The notes: generated by a model from the letters alone, not told the origin. A stretch of DNA of 15,805 nucleotides from an uncultured Paenibacillaceae bacterium (GCA_937983035.1 CALKAN010000276.1:1-15805), one strand, 5' to 3'; positions 1-7,400 are shown, numbered from the stretch's first letter. Program-made: numbers and translations.

Positions 1-118
1 CTTTCCCCCCGGGAAACTTAGCAAAACTCATCCCGACCACTGTTTCACCAGCGTTGGGAACACGCTTGGTTCGCACGACCATATCCATCATAAAGCTTCC
101 AATTACCACGATGCTCAT
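1..118 (-). CDS. PfkB/ribokinase-family sugar kinase, N-terminal part only (cut by window edge)
   Basis: The visible 39 codons begin MSIVVIGSFMMDMVVRTKRV and continue with P-N-A-G-E-T and a final P-G-G-K. This is the N-terminal signature of ribokinase-like kinases: a GS..mD strand, then the P..GET turn, then the F..PGGKgaN sugar-binding loop. Such enzymes phosphorylate a sugar (ribose or a related pentose/hexose) with ATP in the cytoplasm. The start at 118 is preceded by a GGGGGGA Shine-Dalgarno 7 bases upstream. It lies only 21 bases after the stop of the SIS isomerase gene, so the two are probably co-transcribed under the upstream LacI regulator. The ATP-binding and catalytic-base regions are outside the window, so the substrate cannot be narrowed. 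The family call is firm; rbsK itself is only one possibility. Confidence 0.85.
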   Translation of the reverse strand, partial: MSIVVIGSFMMDMVVRTKRVPNAGETVVGMSFAKFPGGK

Positions 119-139
119 ATGTAATCCCCCCGATTAGAT

Positions 140-742
140 TTATGGTTTCAATTCATCGGTTAATTTTTTGCCCAAACTTCCACCAGGATGGTATAAATAA
201 AAGTCTTGTTTAGTAAAATTTTTCATACGGCTCGTTGTAACCGCTAAGGCATCCCCGATCGCTAGTTGCAACAAAGCGCTCGTCGTCGGCGCCAGCCCCA
301 AGTGATCTGCTTCCCTCTCATATTGATAAGTTAAGGCGACGTCAGATCGCTTCGCTAATGTGGAATGTTCATTTTTTGTGATCGCGATTTTGGGAGAGCC
401 GATCTTCTCCACGATTTGCAGCATGTTCAGCACTTCCGCGGTCTCACCGCTGTTTGAAAGTAAAATCACTACGTCACGTTTTTCGATCATTCCGCTGTCC
501 CCATGTACAGCCTCAGCAGAATGAACAAAAAAAGCCGGTGTACCTGTGCTCGACAAAGAAGCAGCGATTTTCTTGCCGATGTGACCAGACTTGCCAACGC
601 CAGTGACCACAACTTTCCCTTGACAATTCTTTAAGTAGGAGACTGCTTTGCTGTAATCTTCACTAACATGATCAATGATTTTCATTAACGCATCTGCTTC
701 GTTGCGAAGAGATTGTTTGATCAGCTCCATTTCCATTTTCAT
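140..742 (-). CDS. Single-domain SIS sugar-phosphate isomerase (KdsD/KpsF/GutQ-like, no CBS domains)
   Basis: A 200-residue cytoplasmic protein made of one SIS (sugar isomerase) domain. Visible family motifs are GVGKSGHIGKKIA (about 48-60), FFVHSAEAVHGDSGM (71-85), LSNSGET (95-101), the EADHLGLAPTTS stretch (144-155) and HPGGSLGKKL (185-194). These correspond to the SIS domain of arabinose-5-phosphate isomerases KdsD/GutQ, including the active-site Lys, Glu and His of that family (here about K51, E144, H185). Those enzymes are normally about 320-330 residues with two C-terminal CBS domains, which are absent here. The likely reaction is an aldose/ketose phosphate interconversion, and the kinase next door suggests a short sugar catabolic route. 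A role in LPS Kdo synthesis is unlikely in a Gram-positive. The AAGGAGG site suits M3 (736) or M5 (730) slightly better than M1, so the exact start is uncertain. Confidence 0.85.
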   Translation of the reverse strand: MKMEMELIKQSLRNEADALMKIIDHVSEDYSKAVSYLKNCQGKVVVTGVGKSGHIGKKIAASLSSTGTPAFFVHSAEAVHGDSGMIEKRDVVILLSNSGETAEVLNMLQIVEKIGSPKIAITKNEHSTLAKRSDVALTYQYEREADHLGLAPTTSALLQLAIGDALAVTTSRMKNFTKQDFYLYHPGGSLGKKLTDELKP

Positions 743-772
743 CTTCCTCCTTGTGTAAAATATACCATGAAA

Positions 773-790
773 TGTGTTAACGTTTACACA
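773..790. promoter_or_regulatory. LacI/CcpA-type operator, downstream copy
   Basis: On the plus strand this reads TGTGTTAACGTTTACACA, a near-palindrome centred on AACGTT. On the minus strand it contains TGTAAACGTTAACA, which fits the LacI-family/CcpA cre pattern (TGWAANCGNTNWCA). It lies in the 5' leader of the SIS-kinase operon, downstream of the predicted promoter and about 30 bases before the start codon. A bound repressor could block transcription there or loop to the copy at 853. The local LacI protein is the obvious candidate ligand; CcpA cannot be excluded. Confidence 0.75.
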
Positions 791-830
791 TGGATTATGC
801 TATCCCCCTTCCCTATTAGTAAGTTTGTAA

Positions 831-858
831 TCTATATTAAAGCGCTTTAATATGTAAA
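831..858 (-). promoter_or_regulatory. Predicted SigA promoter of the SIS-kinase operon
   Basis: Reading the minus strand, a -35 box TTTACA (858 to 853) and a -10 box TATAGA (836 to 831) are separated by 16 bases. The -35 hexamer is part of the AACGTT operator at 853-866. The spacer is the right-hand part of the palindrome at 834-853. Either bound repressor would therefore exclude RNA polymerase. The assignment is by motif only. Confidence 0.6.
834..853. promoter_or_regulatory. Perfect 20-bp palindrome, AGCGCT-centred operator candidate
   Basis: The sequence ATATTAAAGCGCTTTAATAT is identical to its reverse complement over all 20 bases. AAAGCGCTTT cores are typical of LacI-family operators, but this core differs from the AACGTT core of the three other sites in this locus. 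It occupies the -35/-10 spacer of the operon promoter and abuts the operator at 853-866. It may be the site of a second LacI-type regulator or a stronger variant site for the local one. Confidence 0.6.
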
Positions 859-866
859 CGTTAACA
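853..866. promoter_or_regulatory. LacI/CcpA-type operator, promoter copy
   Basis: TGTAAACGTTAACA matches the cre/LacI consensus at every specified position. With flanks (851-868) it differs by one base in 18 from the inverted copy at 773-790. The two centres are about 78 bases apart. It overlaps the -35 box of the operon promoter, so occupancy should repress directly. Confidence 0.7.
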
Positions 867-903
867 CAAGGTCGACAAAAATAGGATTGTCCTCCACGAA
901 CGT

Positions 904-1878
904 TTAATATTTTCGGACAATTGGCGGTGTAATTCTTTCTCTGGAATTTCTCGCCAAACGATCAATGATGCAATCGCCCGCTTTTTCTCCTATTTCCGCT
1001 GGATTTTGTTGAACGACGGATAATCGATTATGAAATAATGGAGAAAGATCCAGATCGCCAAATGACACGACTTCAATGTCTTGCAGGTCCATACCTAACT
1101 CATGCATCCCAAGATACAATCCGTAGGACATTTCATTATTCGAAGAAAATATTGCAGTAGGCGGCTCCGGTAAATTCAACAAATAGTGTGCAGCTTTAAT
1201 CCCCGATTCTCGCGAATAATCTCCCTCATATACATAATCTTGCTGCACCTGTAAACCAGCTTGAACCAGCGCCTCACGCACTCCTGCATAACGTTCGACG
1301 GCGGTGTGTATAGCTTGCGGCCCTTTAATAATGCCGATATTACGATGCCCGTGTTGCAGCAACAGACGCGTCGCCTCCTGAGCGGCAACTCGGTTGTTTT
1401 CCGCCACCACGTCCGCGGTGATTCCTTCAATTCTTCGGTCGATAAGTAAGATATAGATGCCACTATTGCTCATCGCGCGAATCGTCTCTTGATTGCCGCC
1501 AGTTCCAGCGAGCACAATGGCCTCAACGCGCTTTTCCATTAGGACCTGCATCGCCTTCAGTTCTTTGCTCGGGTCCTCTTCCGAATCTATAATGAGTAGA
1601 TGATAGTCAATCTCCATACATTTTCTCTGCAGCTGTCTGGCAATCGTCATAAAATAAGAGTTCGTCATATCCGGTACGATCATGCCAATGCTGCGTGTCT
1701 TCTCTTGTTTTAGGCTACGTGCAATCGAATTCGGTTGATAGTTCAGTTTCTTTACAACGGCAAGCACTTGGCTGCGTACTTGTTCGCTTACATAACCACT
1801 ATTGTTGAGCACTCTAGAGACAGTAGCTGTTGATACTCCAGCTTCTTTAGCTACATCTTTAACGGTGAGTTTTCGCAT
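904..1878 (-). CDS. LacI-family transcriptional regulator
   Basis: A 324-residue protein of normal LacI-family length. The N-terminus (about 4-24) is the classical helix-turn-helix, LTVKDVAKEAGVSTATVSRV, followed by the hinge helix region with YQPNSIARSLK. The rest is a periplasmic-binding-protein-like effector domain opening with TRSIGMIVPDMTNSYF, with the usual ERYAGVREAL and FSSNNEMSYGLYLG segments. It should bind palindromic operators as a dimer and release them on binding a sugar or sugar phosphate. A perfect GTAAACGTTTAC operator lies in its own leader and related sites lie before the downstream SIS-kinase operon, so it very likely autoregulates and controls that operon. An AGGAGAGG site precedes the ATG by about 9 bases. 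The effector cannot be read from sequence; the neighbouring kinase and isomerase point to a pentose or hexose. Confidence 0.93.
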   Translation of the reverse strand: MRKLTVKDVAKEAGVSTATVSRVLNNSGYVSEQVRSQVLAVVKKLNYQPNSIARSLKQEKTRSIGMIVPDMTNSYFMTIARQLQRKCMEIDYHLLIIDSEEDPSKELKAMQVLMEKRVEAIVLAGTGGNQETIRAMSNSGIYILLIDRRIEGITADVVAENNRVAAQEATRLLLQHGHRNIGIIKGPQAIHTAVERYAGVREALVQAGLQVQQDYVYEGDYSRESGIKAAHYLLNLPEPPTAIFSSNNEMSYGLYLGMHELGMDLQDIEVVSFGDLDLSPLFHNRLSVVQQNPAEIGEKAGDCIIDRLARNSRERITPPIVRKY

Positions 1879-1897
1879 GAAATATAGCCTCTCCTGT

Positions 1898-1909
1898 GTA
1901 AACGTTTAC
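1898..1909. promoter_or_regulatory. LacI-type operator in the regulator's own leader
   Basis: GTAAACGTTTAC is a perfect 12-bp palindrome with the same AACGTT core as the operators at 773 and 853; the extended plus-strand string is TGTGTAAACGTTTACC. It lies just after the predicted -10 box of the lacI-type gene and before its Shine-Dalgarno, as expected for negative autoregulation. Confidence 0.75.
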
Positions 1910-1926
1910 CTATGTGTTTTGCATTG

Positions 1927-1956
1927 AGTTTATCTTATCCTCATTGGATTTGTCAA
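1927..1956 (-). promoter_or_regulatory. Predicted SigA promoter of the LacI-family gene
   Basis: On the minus strand a perfect -35 TTGACA (1956 to 1951) is followed after 18 bases by TAAACT (1932 to 1927), a four-of-six match to TATAAT. The operator at 1898-1909 begins about ten bases past the expected transcription start. Confidence 0.55.
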
Positions 1957-2018
1957 GCCTAATATCCTATTGCGAGGTTTTGTTTTCATAGGAAAATGCC
2001 CGAAACCGAGTGTAACCG

Positions 2019-2052
2019 CGATCTTTGGCGTGCAAATGAAAGATCGCCAAAG
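2019..2052. repeat. Two overlapping, mutually exclusive inverted repeats
   Basis: CGATCTTT (2019-2026) pairs with AAAGATCG (2039-2046), and CTTTGGCG (2023-2030) pairs with CGCCAAAG (2045-2052). The arms share bases, so only one 8-bp hairpin can form at a time. No T-run follows on either strand, so it is not a standard terminator. It lies between the 3' end of the TIM-barrel gene and the promoter of the LacI-family gene, in a gap of about 260 bases that otherwise holds nothing I recognise. Confidence 0.5.
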
Positions 2053-2143
2053 CATAGCACGATCTGCTCTGTCCCGGGCCGGAACCAAATGAAGACCATC
2101 TAATCACAAATATCCGAAGTTCGATCCATTCTAAATCTCTTTC

Positions 2144-3112
2144 TTATACCCACCACATGTCGCCGAGCGACTCTTTAATCATAATTTGCTGCAAGTTTTC
2201 TGCTGCTTTCGTGAATCCTTCATCGATAGACATCAGGCCGTCTTCATGTTCAATGCTGACGACATAATCGTAACCGACAAGACGAAGCGCGCTGATAATA
2301 TCGGCCCAAACTTTCATGTCATGTCCATAGCCGACAGTACGGAACTGCCACGCTCTATCTAGCATATTCGAGTACGATTGCATATCGGTGATGCCGTGGA
2401 TATTGATATTGTTCTGATCCATGGACGTGTCCTTGGCATGAAAATGATGGATTGCACCCGCCTTGCCCAAGTAAAGCACGGCTTGCACCGGATCGATGCC
2501 TTGCCACCACATGTGGCTCGGATCAAGGTTAGCGCCAATTACTTCGCCTACTGCCTCCCGCAGGCGCATCAAGGTTGCCGGTGTATGAACGGAGAAGCCC
2601 CCGTGCAGTTCTAGACCGATCTTCACTCCGCGCTTCTCTGCTTCTCTTCCCGCTTCCTGCCAATACGGAATCACCTTGTTCTCCCATTGCCATTTTAGTA
2701 CTTCCTGAAAGTCATTCGGCCACGGAGCAACCGGCCAGTTCGGATATTTCGCATCTTCGGAATCGCCGGGACAGCCGGAGAAGGCGTTGACGACTTTTAC
2801 ATCCAGCTTCTGAGCCAGATCGATCGTCTTTATCAGAACATCATGAAATTCTTGCGCAATTTTTTTCTGCGGATGAAGCGGATTGCCATGGCAGCTGAAT
2901 GCGGAAATTTCAATGCCTCTTGAATCGACCAATTGCTTGAACGCTTTTAATTTGCTTTCATCTGCCAACAGCTCATCGGGATTGCAGTGCGCATTGCCGG
3001 GATAACCGCCTGTCCCGATTTCAATCGCTTCCAATCCTTTTGATTTAATGTAGTCGAGCGTTTCTTCCAATGACTTCTGGGAAAACAGTACGGAAAATAC
3101 ACCGAGCTTCAT
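2144..3112 (-). CDS. Sugar phosphate isomerase/epimerase, xylose-isomerase-like TIM barrel
   Basis: A 322-residue protein of the AP endonuclease 2 / xylose-isomerase-like TIM-barrel superfamily (IolE, sugar epimerases, TIM-barrel dehydratases). It opens MKLGVFSVLF and shows the expected metal-ligand strands in order: GLELHGG (about E168, H170), NLDPSH (D197, H200), HHFHAKD (H225) and SIEHED (E288). Such enzymes isomerise or epimerise a ketose or inositol derivative in the cytoplasm using a divalent metal. There is no signal peptide. A GGAGGTGG ribosome site lies about 8 bases before the ATG. It has its own promoter and is followed in the same direction by the LacI-family regulator 265 bases on, so a functional link to that sugar locus is plausible but not shown. 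The specific substrate cannot be inferred. Confidence 0.88.
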   Translation of the reverse strand: MKLGVFSVLFSQKSLEETLDYIKSKGLEAIEIGTGGYPGNAHCNPDELLADESKLKAFKQLVDSRGIEISAFSCHGNPLHPQKKIAQEFHDVLIKTIDLAQKLDVKVVNAFSGCPGDSEDAKYPNWPVAPWPNDFQEVLKWQWENKVIPYWQEAGREAEKRGVKIGLELHGGFSVHTPATLMRLREAVGEVIGANLDPSHMWWQGIDPVQAVLYLGKAGAIHHFHAKDTSMDQNNINIHGITDMQSYSNMLDRAWQFRTVGYGHDMKVWADIISALRLVGYDYVVSIEHEDGLMSIDEGFTKAAENLQQIMIKESLGDMWWV

Positions 3113-3178
3113 ATCCTGACCACCTCCATGGATATTGGGCTGCTGGATATTGTTGGATCCGAGCAGACTCTACACCGT

Positions 3179-3187
3179 ATTATAGCA
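3179..3187 (-). promoter_or_regulatory. Predicted extended -10 promoter of the TIM-barrel isomerase gene
   Basis: The minus strand reads TGCTATAAT, a perfect -10 hexamer (3184 to 3179) with a TGn extension. No good -35 hexamer is present at 16-18 bases; the upstream DNA is very A/T-rich. It is divergent from the pcrB promoter. Confidence 0.55.
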
Positions 3188-3275
3188 TTTTATGAAGATA
3201 ATAGAATAAAATTTTGCTAAAAGGCAATTTTTTAGACAATGTTGAAAAGATGTAAGAATGATGTCGATACTGGAA

Positions 3276-3304
3276 TTGACAGCGCGAATATCGTATCATA
3301 GACT
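3276..3304 (+). promoter_or_regulatory. Predicted SigA promoter of the pcrB-pcrA-ligA cluster
   Basis: A perfect TTGACA (3276-3281), a 17-base spacer and TAGACT (3299-3304, four of six). It lies 40 bases before the pcrB start and is the only good promoter I see before the cluster. Confidence 0.65.
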
Positions 3305-3344
3305 TAATTTAAGCACACGAAATGTGATATGATGGAGGTATCTG

Positions 3345-4046
3345 TTGAGAGCAGAATTTGCACAATGGAGACATGTGTTTAAATTAGATCCAGCCAAGGA
3401 TATTGATGACGCATCTTTGCACAAACTCGCTGATTCAGGCACGGATGCGTTTATTGTTGGAGGCAGCGATGACGTAACGGCAGCGAATACATATGAACTG
3501 TACACAAGAATTCGAAAATTTGATCTTCCGATCATACTGGAAGTTACGAATGAAGAAGCTGTCGTTCCCGGATTTGACCACTACTTTATTCCGACCGTGC
3601 TGAACACGAAAGATGTGAAATGGATCATCGGCAAACATCAGCAAGTAGTGAAACAGTTTGAATTTCCGCTGCCTTGGGATCAAATTGCGGCTGAGGCATA
3701 TGTCATTTTGAATGCGAATTGCAAAGCCGCGCAGCTGGCTCAAGCAGATGCTTCCTTGTCATTGGAAGATATTTGCGCGTATGCGAAGCTGGCCGAGCAC
3801 TTTTATCGCTTTCCGATCTTTTACATGGAGTACAGCGGCGCTTATGGCAACATGGAATGGGTGAAGACGGTCCGCCGCGAGCTTCATCATGCGAGGCTGT
3901 TTTACGGCGGCGGCATTGATAATGAGGAGAAGGCAGTTCTGGCTTCTCAAGCAGCAGATACGATCGTAGTCGGCAATATTATTTATGAAAATTTAGAGCA
4001 AGCGCTGAGCACGGCAGCCGCTGTGAAAAGATCAAAGCTATTTTAA
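3345..4046 (+). CDS. pcrB: Heptaprenylglyceryl phosphate synthase PcrB
   Basis: A 233-residue TIM-barrel prenyltransferase matching Bacillus PcrB in length and layout: WRHVFKLDP (about 8-16), GTDAFIVGGSD (32-42), ILEVTNEEAVVPGFDHYFIPTVLN (64-87), FYMEYSGAYG (159-168), LFYGGGIDNEEKA (185-197) and VVGNIIYE (208-215). These form the G1P phosphate-binding and prenyl-diphosphate-binding sites. The enzyme joins sn-glycerol-1-phosphate to heptaprenyl diphosphate at the membrane face, giving an archaeal-type ether lipid in Bacillales. The start is TTG at 3345, five bases after GGAGGT. An in-frame stop at 3330-3332 leaves no upstream alternative apart from CTG. It is followed immediately by pcrA, the arrangement seen in Bacillus. 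Confidence 0.96.
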   Translation: MRAEFAQWRHVFKLDPAKDIDDASLHKLADSGTDAFIVGGSDDVTAANTYELYTRIRKFDLPIILEVTNEEAVVPGFDHYFIPTVLNTKDVKWIIGKHQQVVKQFEFPLPWDQIAAEAYVILNANCKAAQLAQADASLSLEDICAYAKLAEHFYRFPIFYMEYSGAYGNMEWVKTVRRELHHARLFYGGGIDNEEKAVLASQAADTIVVGNIIYENLEQALSTAAAVKRSKLF

Positions 4047-4067
4047 TGGATGAAAGGTTTGTCACAT

Positions 4068-6302
4068 ATGATACACGGCATGCAAAACATACAACAGGCG
4101 ATTTCAACATTGAATGAACGGCAGCAGCACGCGGCGACGACGACCGAGGGGCCGCTGTTAATCAGGGCAGGCGCCGGCAGCGGCAAGACGCGGGTTTTAA
4201 CCCATCGCATCGCGTATCTGATTGCAACTGGAAAAGCAGCTCCGTGGAGCATATTAGCGATTACTTTTACGAACAAGGCAGCGAGAGAAATGAAGGAGCG
4301 GGTTTCCAGTCTTGTCGGTGCGGCAGGAGAAGACATATGGGTCAGCACGTTCCATTCGATGTGTGTGCGCATGTTGAGGAAAGACATCGAACGCATCGGT
4401 TATCATTCCAATTTTACGATCTTGGATGCCGCAGACCAATTGTCAGTCATTAAAAATTGCATGAAAGAATTAAATATCGATTCAAAGCGTTTTGATCCGC
4501 GAGGGATACAGGCTGTCATCAGCAGCGCGAAGAATGAACTGATCTCTCCGGACGCATTTGAAAAAAGAGCAGGCGACTATTATCAAGAAACCGCTTCCAA
4601 TATTTATCAGCTATACCAAAAAAAGCTTCGCAGCAACCATTCGCTCGACTTCGACGATTTGATTATGAAGACGATCGAGCTGTTTCAGCAAGTGCCGGAA
4701 GTGCTGGAATATTATCAACATAAATTTCAATACATTCATGTGGACGAATATCAGGATACGAACCGCGCGCAATACATGTTGTGCAAGCTGCTGGCCCAGA
4801 AGCACCGCAACATTTGCGTGGTGGGAGACAGCGACCAGTCGATTTATAAATGGCGCGGCGCCGATATCAGCAATATTTTGAACTTTGAAAAAGATTATCC
4901 CGAAGCTGAAACGATTTTGTTGGAGCAAAATTACCGTTCTTCGGGAAACATCTTGAAAGCGGCGAACGCAGTGATCGCCAACAACCTTTCCCGCAAGCCG
5001 AAAAACTTGTGGACCGAGCAGGAAGACGGAGCAAAAATTCGTGTTTACCGCGCTCATTCTGAACATGATGAAGGTTATTTTGTAGCAGGAGAAATCCGCA
5101 AAAATATCGAAAAAGGAAGAAAATTTCGCGATCATGCGATTTTGTACCGAACGAATGCGCAGTCGCGGGTGATGGAAGAAATTTTGATTAAATCAGACAT
5201 TCCTTATCAGATCGTCGGCGGCATTAAATTTTACGATCGCATGGAAATTAAAGATATGCTGAGCTATTTGCGCTTAATCTCCAATCCTGAGGACGATTTA
5301 AGCTTGCTGCGCATTATCAACGTGCCGAAGCGCGGCATCGGCAGCGCCACAGTCGATAAGTTAGCTGCCCATGCGGCTGCCAAAGGAGTGTCGATCTTTT
5401 CTCTGCTGGACGATCTGTCCGATGTGGATATTACGGCAAGGGCTAAAAATCAGCTGACGCAATTTAAGGAGATGATCGATCATCTTTCCGCGATGACGGA
5501 ATATCTGTCCGTCACGGAATTGACCGAGCAAATGCTGGAAATGACCGGCTACAGGGAAATTTACAGCAATGATCAGTCGTTGGAAGCGAGAAGCCGGTTG
5601 GAAAACATCGATGAATTTTTGTCAGTGACGCAAGAATTTGAACAAAGAAATGAAGATCGGACGCTCCTTGCGTTTCTTACGGACCTTGCTCTGATTGCTG
5701 ATATCGACACGATGGATGACGACGACAGCGGAGAACAAGACGGAGTGACGCTGATGACGCTGCACAGCGCAAAGGGGCTTGAATTTCCAGTCGTATTTAT
5801 CATCGGCATGGAAGAAGGCATTTTTCCTCATTCCAGAGTGTTTGAAAGCGATGATGAACTGGAAGAAGAGCGCAGACTGGCTTATGTAGGAATTACTCGC
5901 GCAGAGGAAGAACTTATATTAACGCATGCAGAAAGCCGGACGTTGTTCGGGCGGTTGAGCGCGAATGCGCCTTCCCGTTTTTTGAGCGAAATTCCTGATG
6001 AATTGAAAGATGAATTGTCCGCTGTTCAAGCGCAAAGCGCAATCAGGCAATCGTTTCAATGGCAGACTGGCAGCCGGAACTTACGGCAGACGGCCGAAGC
6101 CGGCATGAAGCGGCCGGGCTTGAATGCAGCGGGCGAATCGTTCCAGAACGGGGATAAAGTATCACACCGCAAATGGGGTACAGGGGTGGTCGTTTCCGTA
6201 AAAGGCGAAGGCGATGACCAGGAGCTTCATATTGCCTTCCCGGCGCCAATTGGCGTGAAGCGGTTGTTGGCCCGTTTCGCCCCAATTGAAAAAATAAATT
6301 AA
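4068..6302 (+). CDS. pcrA: ATP-dependent DNA helicase PcrA (UvrD/Rep superfamily 1)
   Basis: A 3'-5' SF1A helicase of about 744 residues, acting in nucleotide excision repair, displacement of RecA or RNA polymerase, and plasmid replication. Numbered from this start, the motifs are Walker A GAGSGKT (35-41), TFTNKAA (Ia), DEYQDTN (II, 226-232), GDSDQSIYKWRG (III, about 253-264), QNYRS (IV, 287-291), TLMTLHSAKGLEFPVV (V, about 560-575) and ERRLAYVGITRAEE (VI, about 601-614). The C-terminal 50 residues (VSHRKWGTGVV..., IAFPAPIGVKRLLARFAPIEK) are the Tudor-like tail that binds RNA polymerase in this family. An in-frame ATG at 4050 would add six residues, and another at 4080 best matches the length of Bacillus PcrA. 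I chose 4068 because AAAGG lies 10 bases upstream. It begins just after pcrB stops, so translational coupling is likely. Confidence 0.97.
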   Translation: MIHGMQNIQQAISTLNERQQHAATTTEGPLLIRAGAGSGKTRVLTHRIAYLIATGKAAPWSILAITFTNKAAREMKERVSSLVGAAGEDIWVSTFHSMCVRMLRKDIERIGYHSNFTILDAADQLSVIKNCMKELNIDSKRFDPRGIQAVISSAKNELISPDAFEKRAGDYYQETASNIYQLYQKKLRSNHSLDFDDLIMKTIELFQQVPEVLEYYQHKFQYIHVDEYQDTNRAQYMLCKLLAQKHRNICVVGDSDQSIYKWRGADISNILNFEKDYPEAETILLEQNYRSSGNILKAANAVIANNLSRKPKNLWTEQEDGAKIRVYRAHSEHDEGYFVAGEIRKNIEKGRKFRDHAILYRTNAQSRVMEEILIKSDIPYQIVGGIKFYDRMEIKDMLSYLRLISNPEDDLSLLRIINVPKRGIGSATVDKLAAHAAAKGVSIFSLLDDLSDVDITARAKNQLTQFKEMIDHLSAMTEYLSVTELTEQMLEMTGYREIYSNDQSLEARSRLENIDEFLSVTQEFEQRNEDRTLLAFLTDLALIADIDTMDDDDSGEQDGVTLMTLHSAKGLEFPVVFIIGMEEGIFPHSRVFESDDELEEERRLAYVGITRAEEELILTHAESRTLFGRLSANAPSRFLSEIPDELKDELSAVQAQSAIRQSFQWQTGSRNLRQTAEAGMKRPGLNAAGESFQNGDKVSHRKWGTGVVVSVKGEGDDQELHIAFPAPIGVKRLLARFAPIEKIN

Positions 6303-6325
6303 CTGGAAACAGGAGGGAACACAAA

Positions 6326-7366
6326 ATGAAAAAAATATCGTTAAGCGTGCTTAGCTTGTGCGCACTCATACTGTTGTCGTTGACCCCTGTACATGCGCTG
6401 CATGAAGAAAATATGACTCATTCGGAAACAGAACAAATTGAAGTATATATTAACGGCGATCATGAACCGTTGCAGCAAACGCCTGTCTTTATCGAAGGGG
6501 AACTGTACGTTCCGATGAAAGAGATTTATGAAGCTTTTGATGCGGCAGTGCGGTGGCATCAAGAAGATCACAGCGTATCGGCTTCGTTTGCTCAAGGCGA
6601 ATTGATTGTAGACTTGGAAACACTTGCGATTCGAATGGAGACGAATGCCGGCCTTGACGAATCGGCAGAGACATTGTTGTGGCCGATGACCGCGCAAATA
6701 TTGAACGGCCGGGTGATGGTGCCGCTGCAAGTGGTGGGCGAGAGCTTGGATATTCAAGCAGAGTTCAGCGAACAATTAGGCTATATTTTGTTCGATACTG
6801 AAACAGAGATCGCGCCGATCACGACGGTGCAGGAAAAAGGCTTGACAGCCGATCCGTACATCATTGCCGACTTCTTGTCTTTTTTAATCCAAGAGAGCAC
6901 GGAAGATAAGCTGCAAGTTTCTGCTGACACGTATCAAATGCTGGTGCAGCATTCAGAAACATTATTTGTTGAAGACAAGCAAGATGCTGCTTTAGAGGAG
7001 CAGGCTGAGGAAATAAGCGTTTATGATTGGATGAACGGCAGCGATCCTGCGGATCGAATTGTGAAAACAGGCGCTTTGCTGGTAAGCCGAGTAGAAGTCA
7101 AGCAAGTAGCCGGAGACATGAAATTGTCAGTCATTGAAGGAACTTTTCAAGATGAGGATCAATCGAAAGGAATCATTTATTATTTCGGAGAAGCAGATGC
7201 AGCCGAACAAATGTTGATTGATCTTATTTGTCTCAAAGTCGGTGAATTTACTGCAGATGAAGAGACGGATTCCCGTTCCGCAGCCAGTGAAAATAAAGTA
7301 ATTGTAGCTGTGGCGGGCGCTTTGCTGCCAGAAACAAACGAAGACAGTCAAAACAGGCAGCCATGA
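6326..7366 (+). CDS. Secreted copper amine oxidase N-terminal-like (stalk domain) protein
   Basis: A 346-residue exported protein. Residues 1-24 form a signal peptide (MKKIS, then a leucine-rich core, ending PVHA with cleavage expected before L25). Residues about 38-158 resemble the copper amine oxidase N-terminal domain repeats common in Paenibacillaceae: VYINGDHEPL..TPVFIEGELYVPMKEIYEAF, then the second unit with LNGRVMVPLQVVGESL. Domains of this type are usually non-enzymatic and cell-surface associated. The C-terminal half (about 170-346) is acidic and I do not recognise it. AGGAGGG lies 8 bases before the ATG and only 23 bases separate it from pcrA, so it is in the helicase-ligase operon. 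Bacillus has a different lipoprotein (CamS/YerH) near ligA. The job of this one is unknown. Confidence 0.85.
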   Translation: MKKISLSVLSLCALILLSLTPVHALHEENMTHSETEQIEVYINGDHEPLQQTPVFIEGELYVPMKEIYEAFDAAVRWHQEDHSVSASFAQGELIVDLETLAIRMETNAGLDESAETLLWPMTAQILNGRVMVPLQVVGESLDIQAEFSEQLGYILFDTETEIAPITTVQEKGLTADPYIIADFLSFLIQESTEDKLQVSADTYQMLVQHSETLFVEDKQDAALEEQAEEISVYDWMNGSDPADRIVKTGALLVSRVEVKQVAGDMKLSVIEGTFQDEDQSKGIIYYFGEADAAEQMLIDLICLKVGEFTADEETDSRSAASENKVIVAVAGALLPETNEDSQNRQP

Positions 7367-7400
7367 AACGATGATCGACATCTGAAGGGATGATAGCACC

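Noticed and set aside
876..893. Terminator after the LacI-family gene (AGGACAATCCT followed by ATTTTTG on the minus strand)
   Set aside because: The stem is only four pairs, too weak for a confident rho-independent terminator.
4611..5135. Minus-strand open frame of 174 codons inside pcrA
   Set aside because: It is antisense to the most conserved helicase motifs, has no ribosome site and no recognisable protein; it is a shadow of the pcrA codon pattern.
6341..6775. Minus-strand frame of 144 codons opposite the stalk-domain gene
   Set aside because: The plus strand encodes a signal peptide and known domain with a good Shine-Dalgarno; the opposite frame is His/Arg/Cys-rich shadow sequence.
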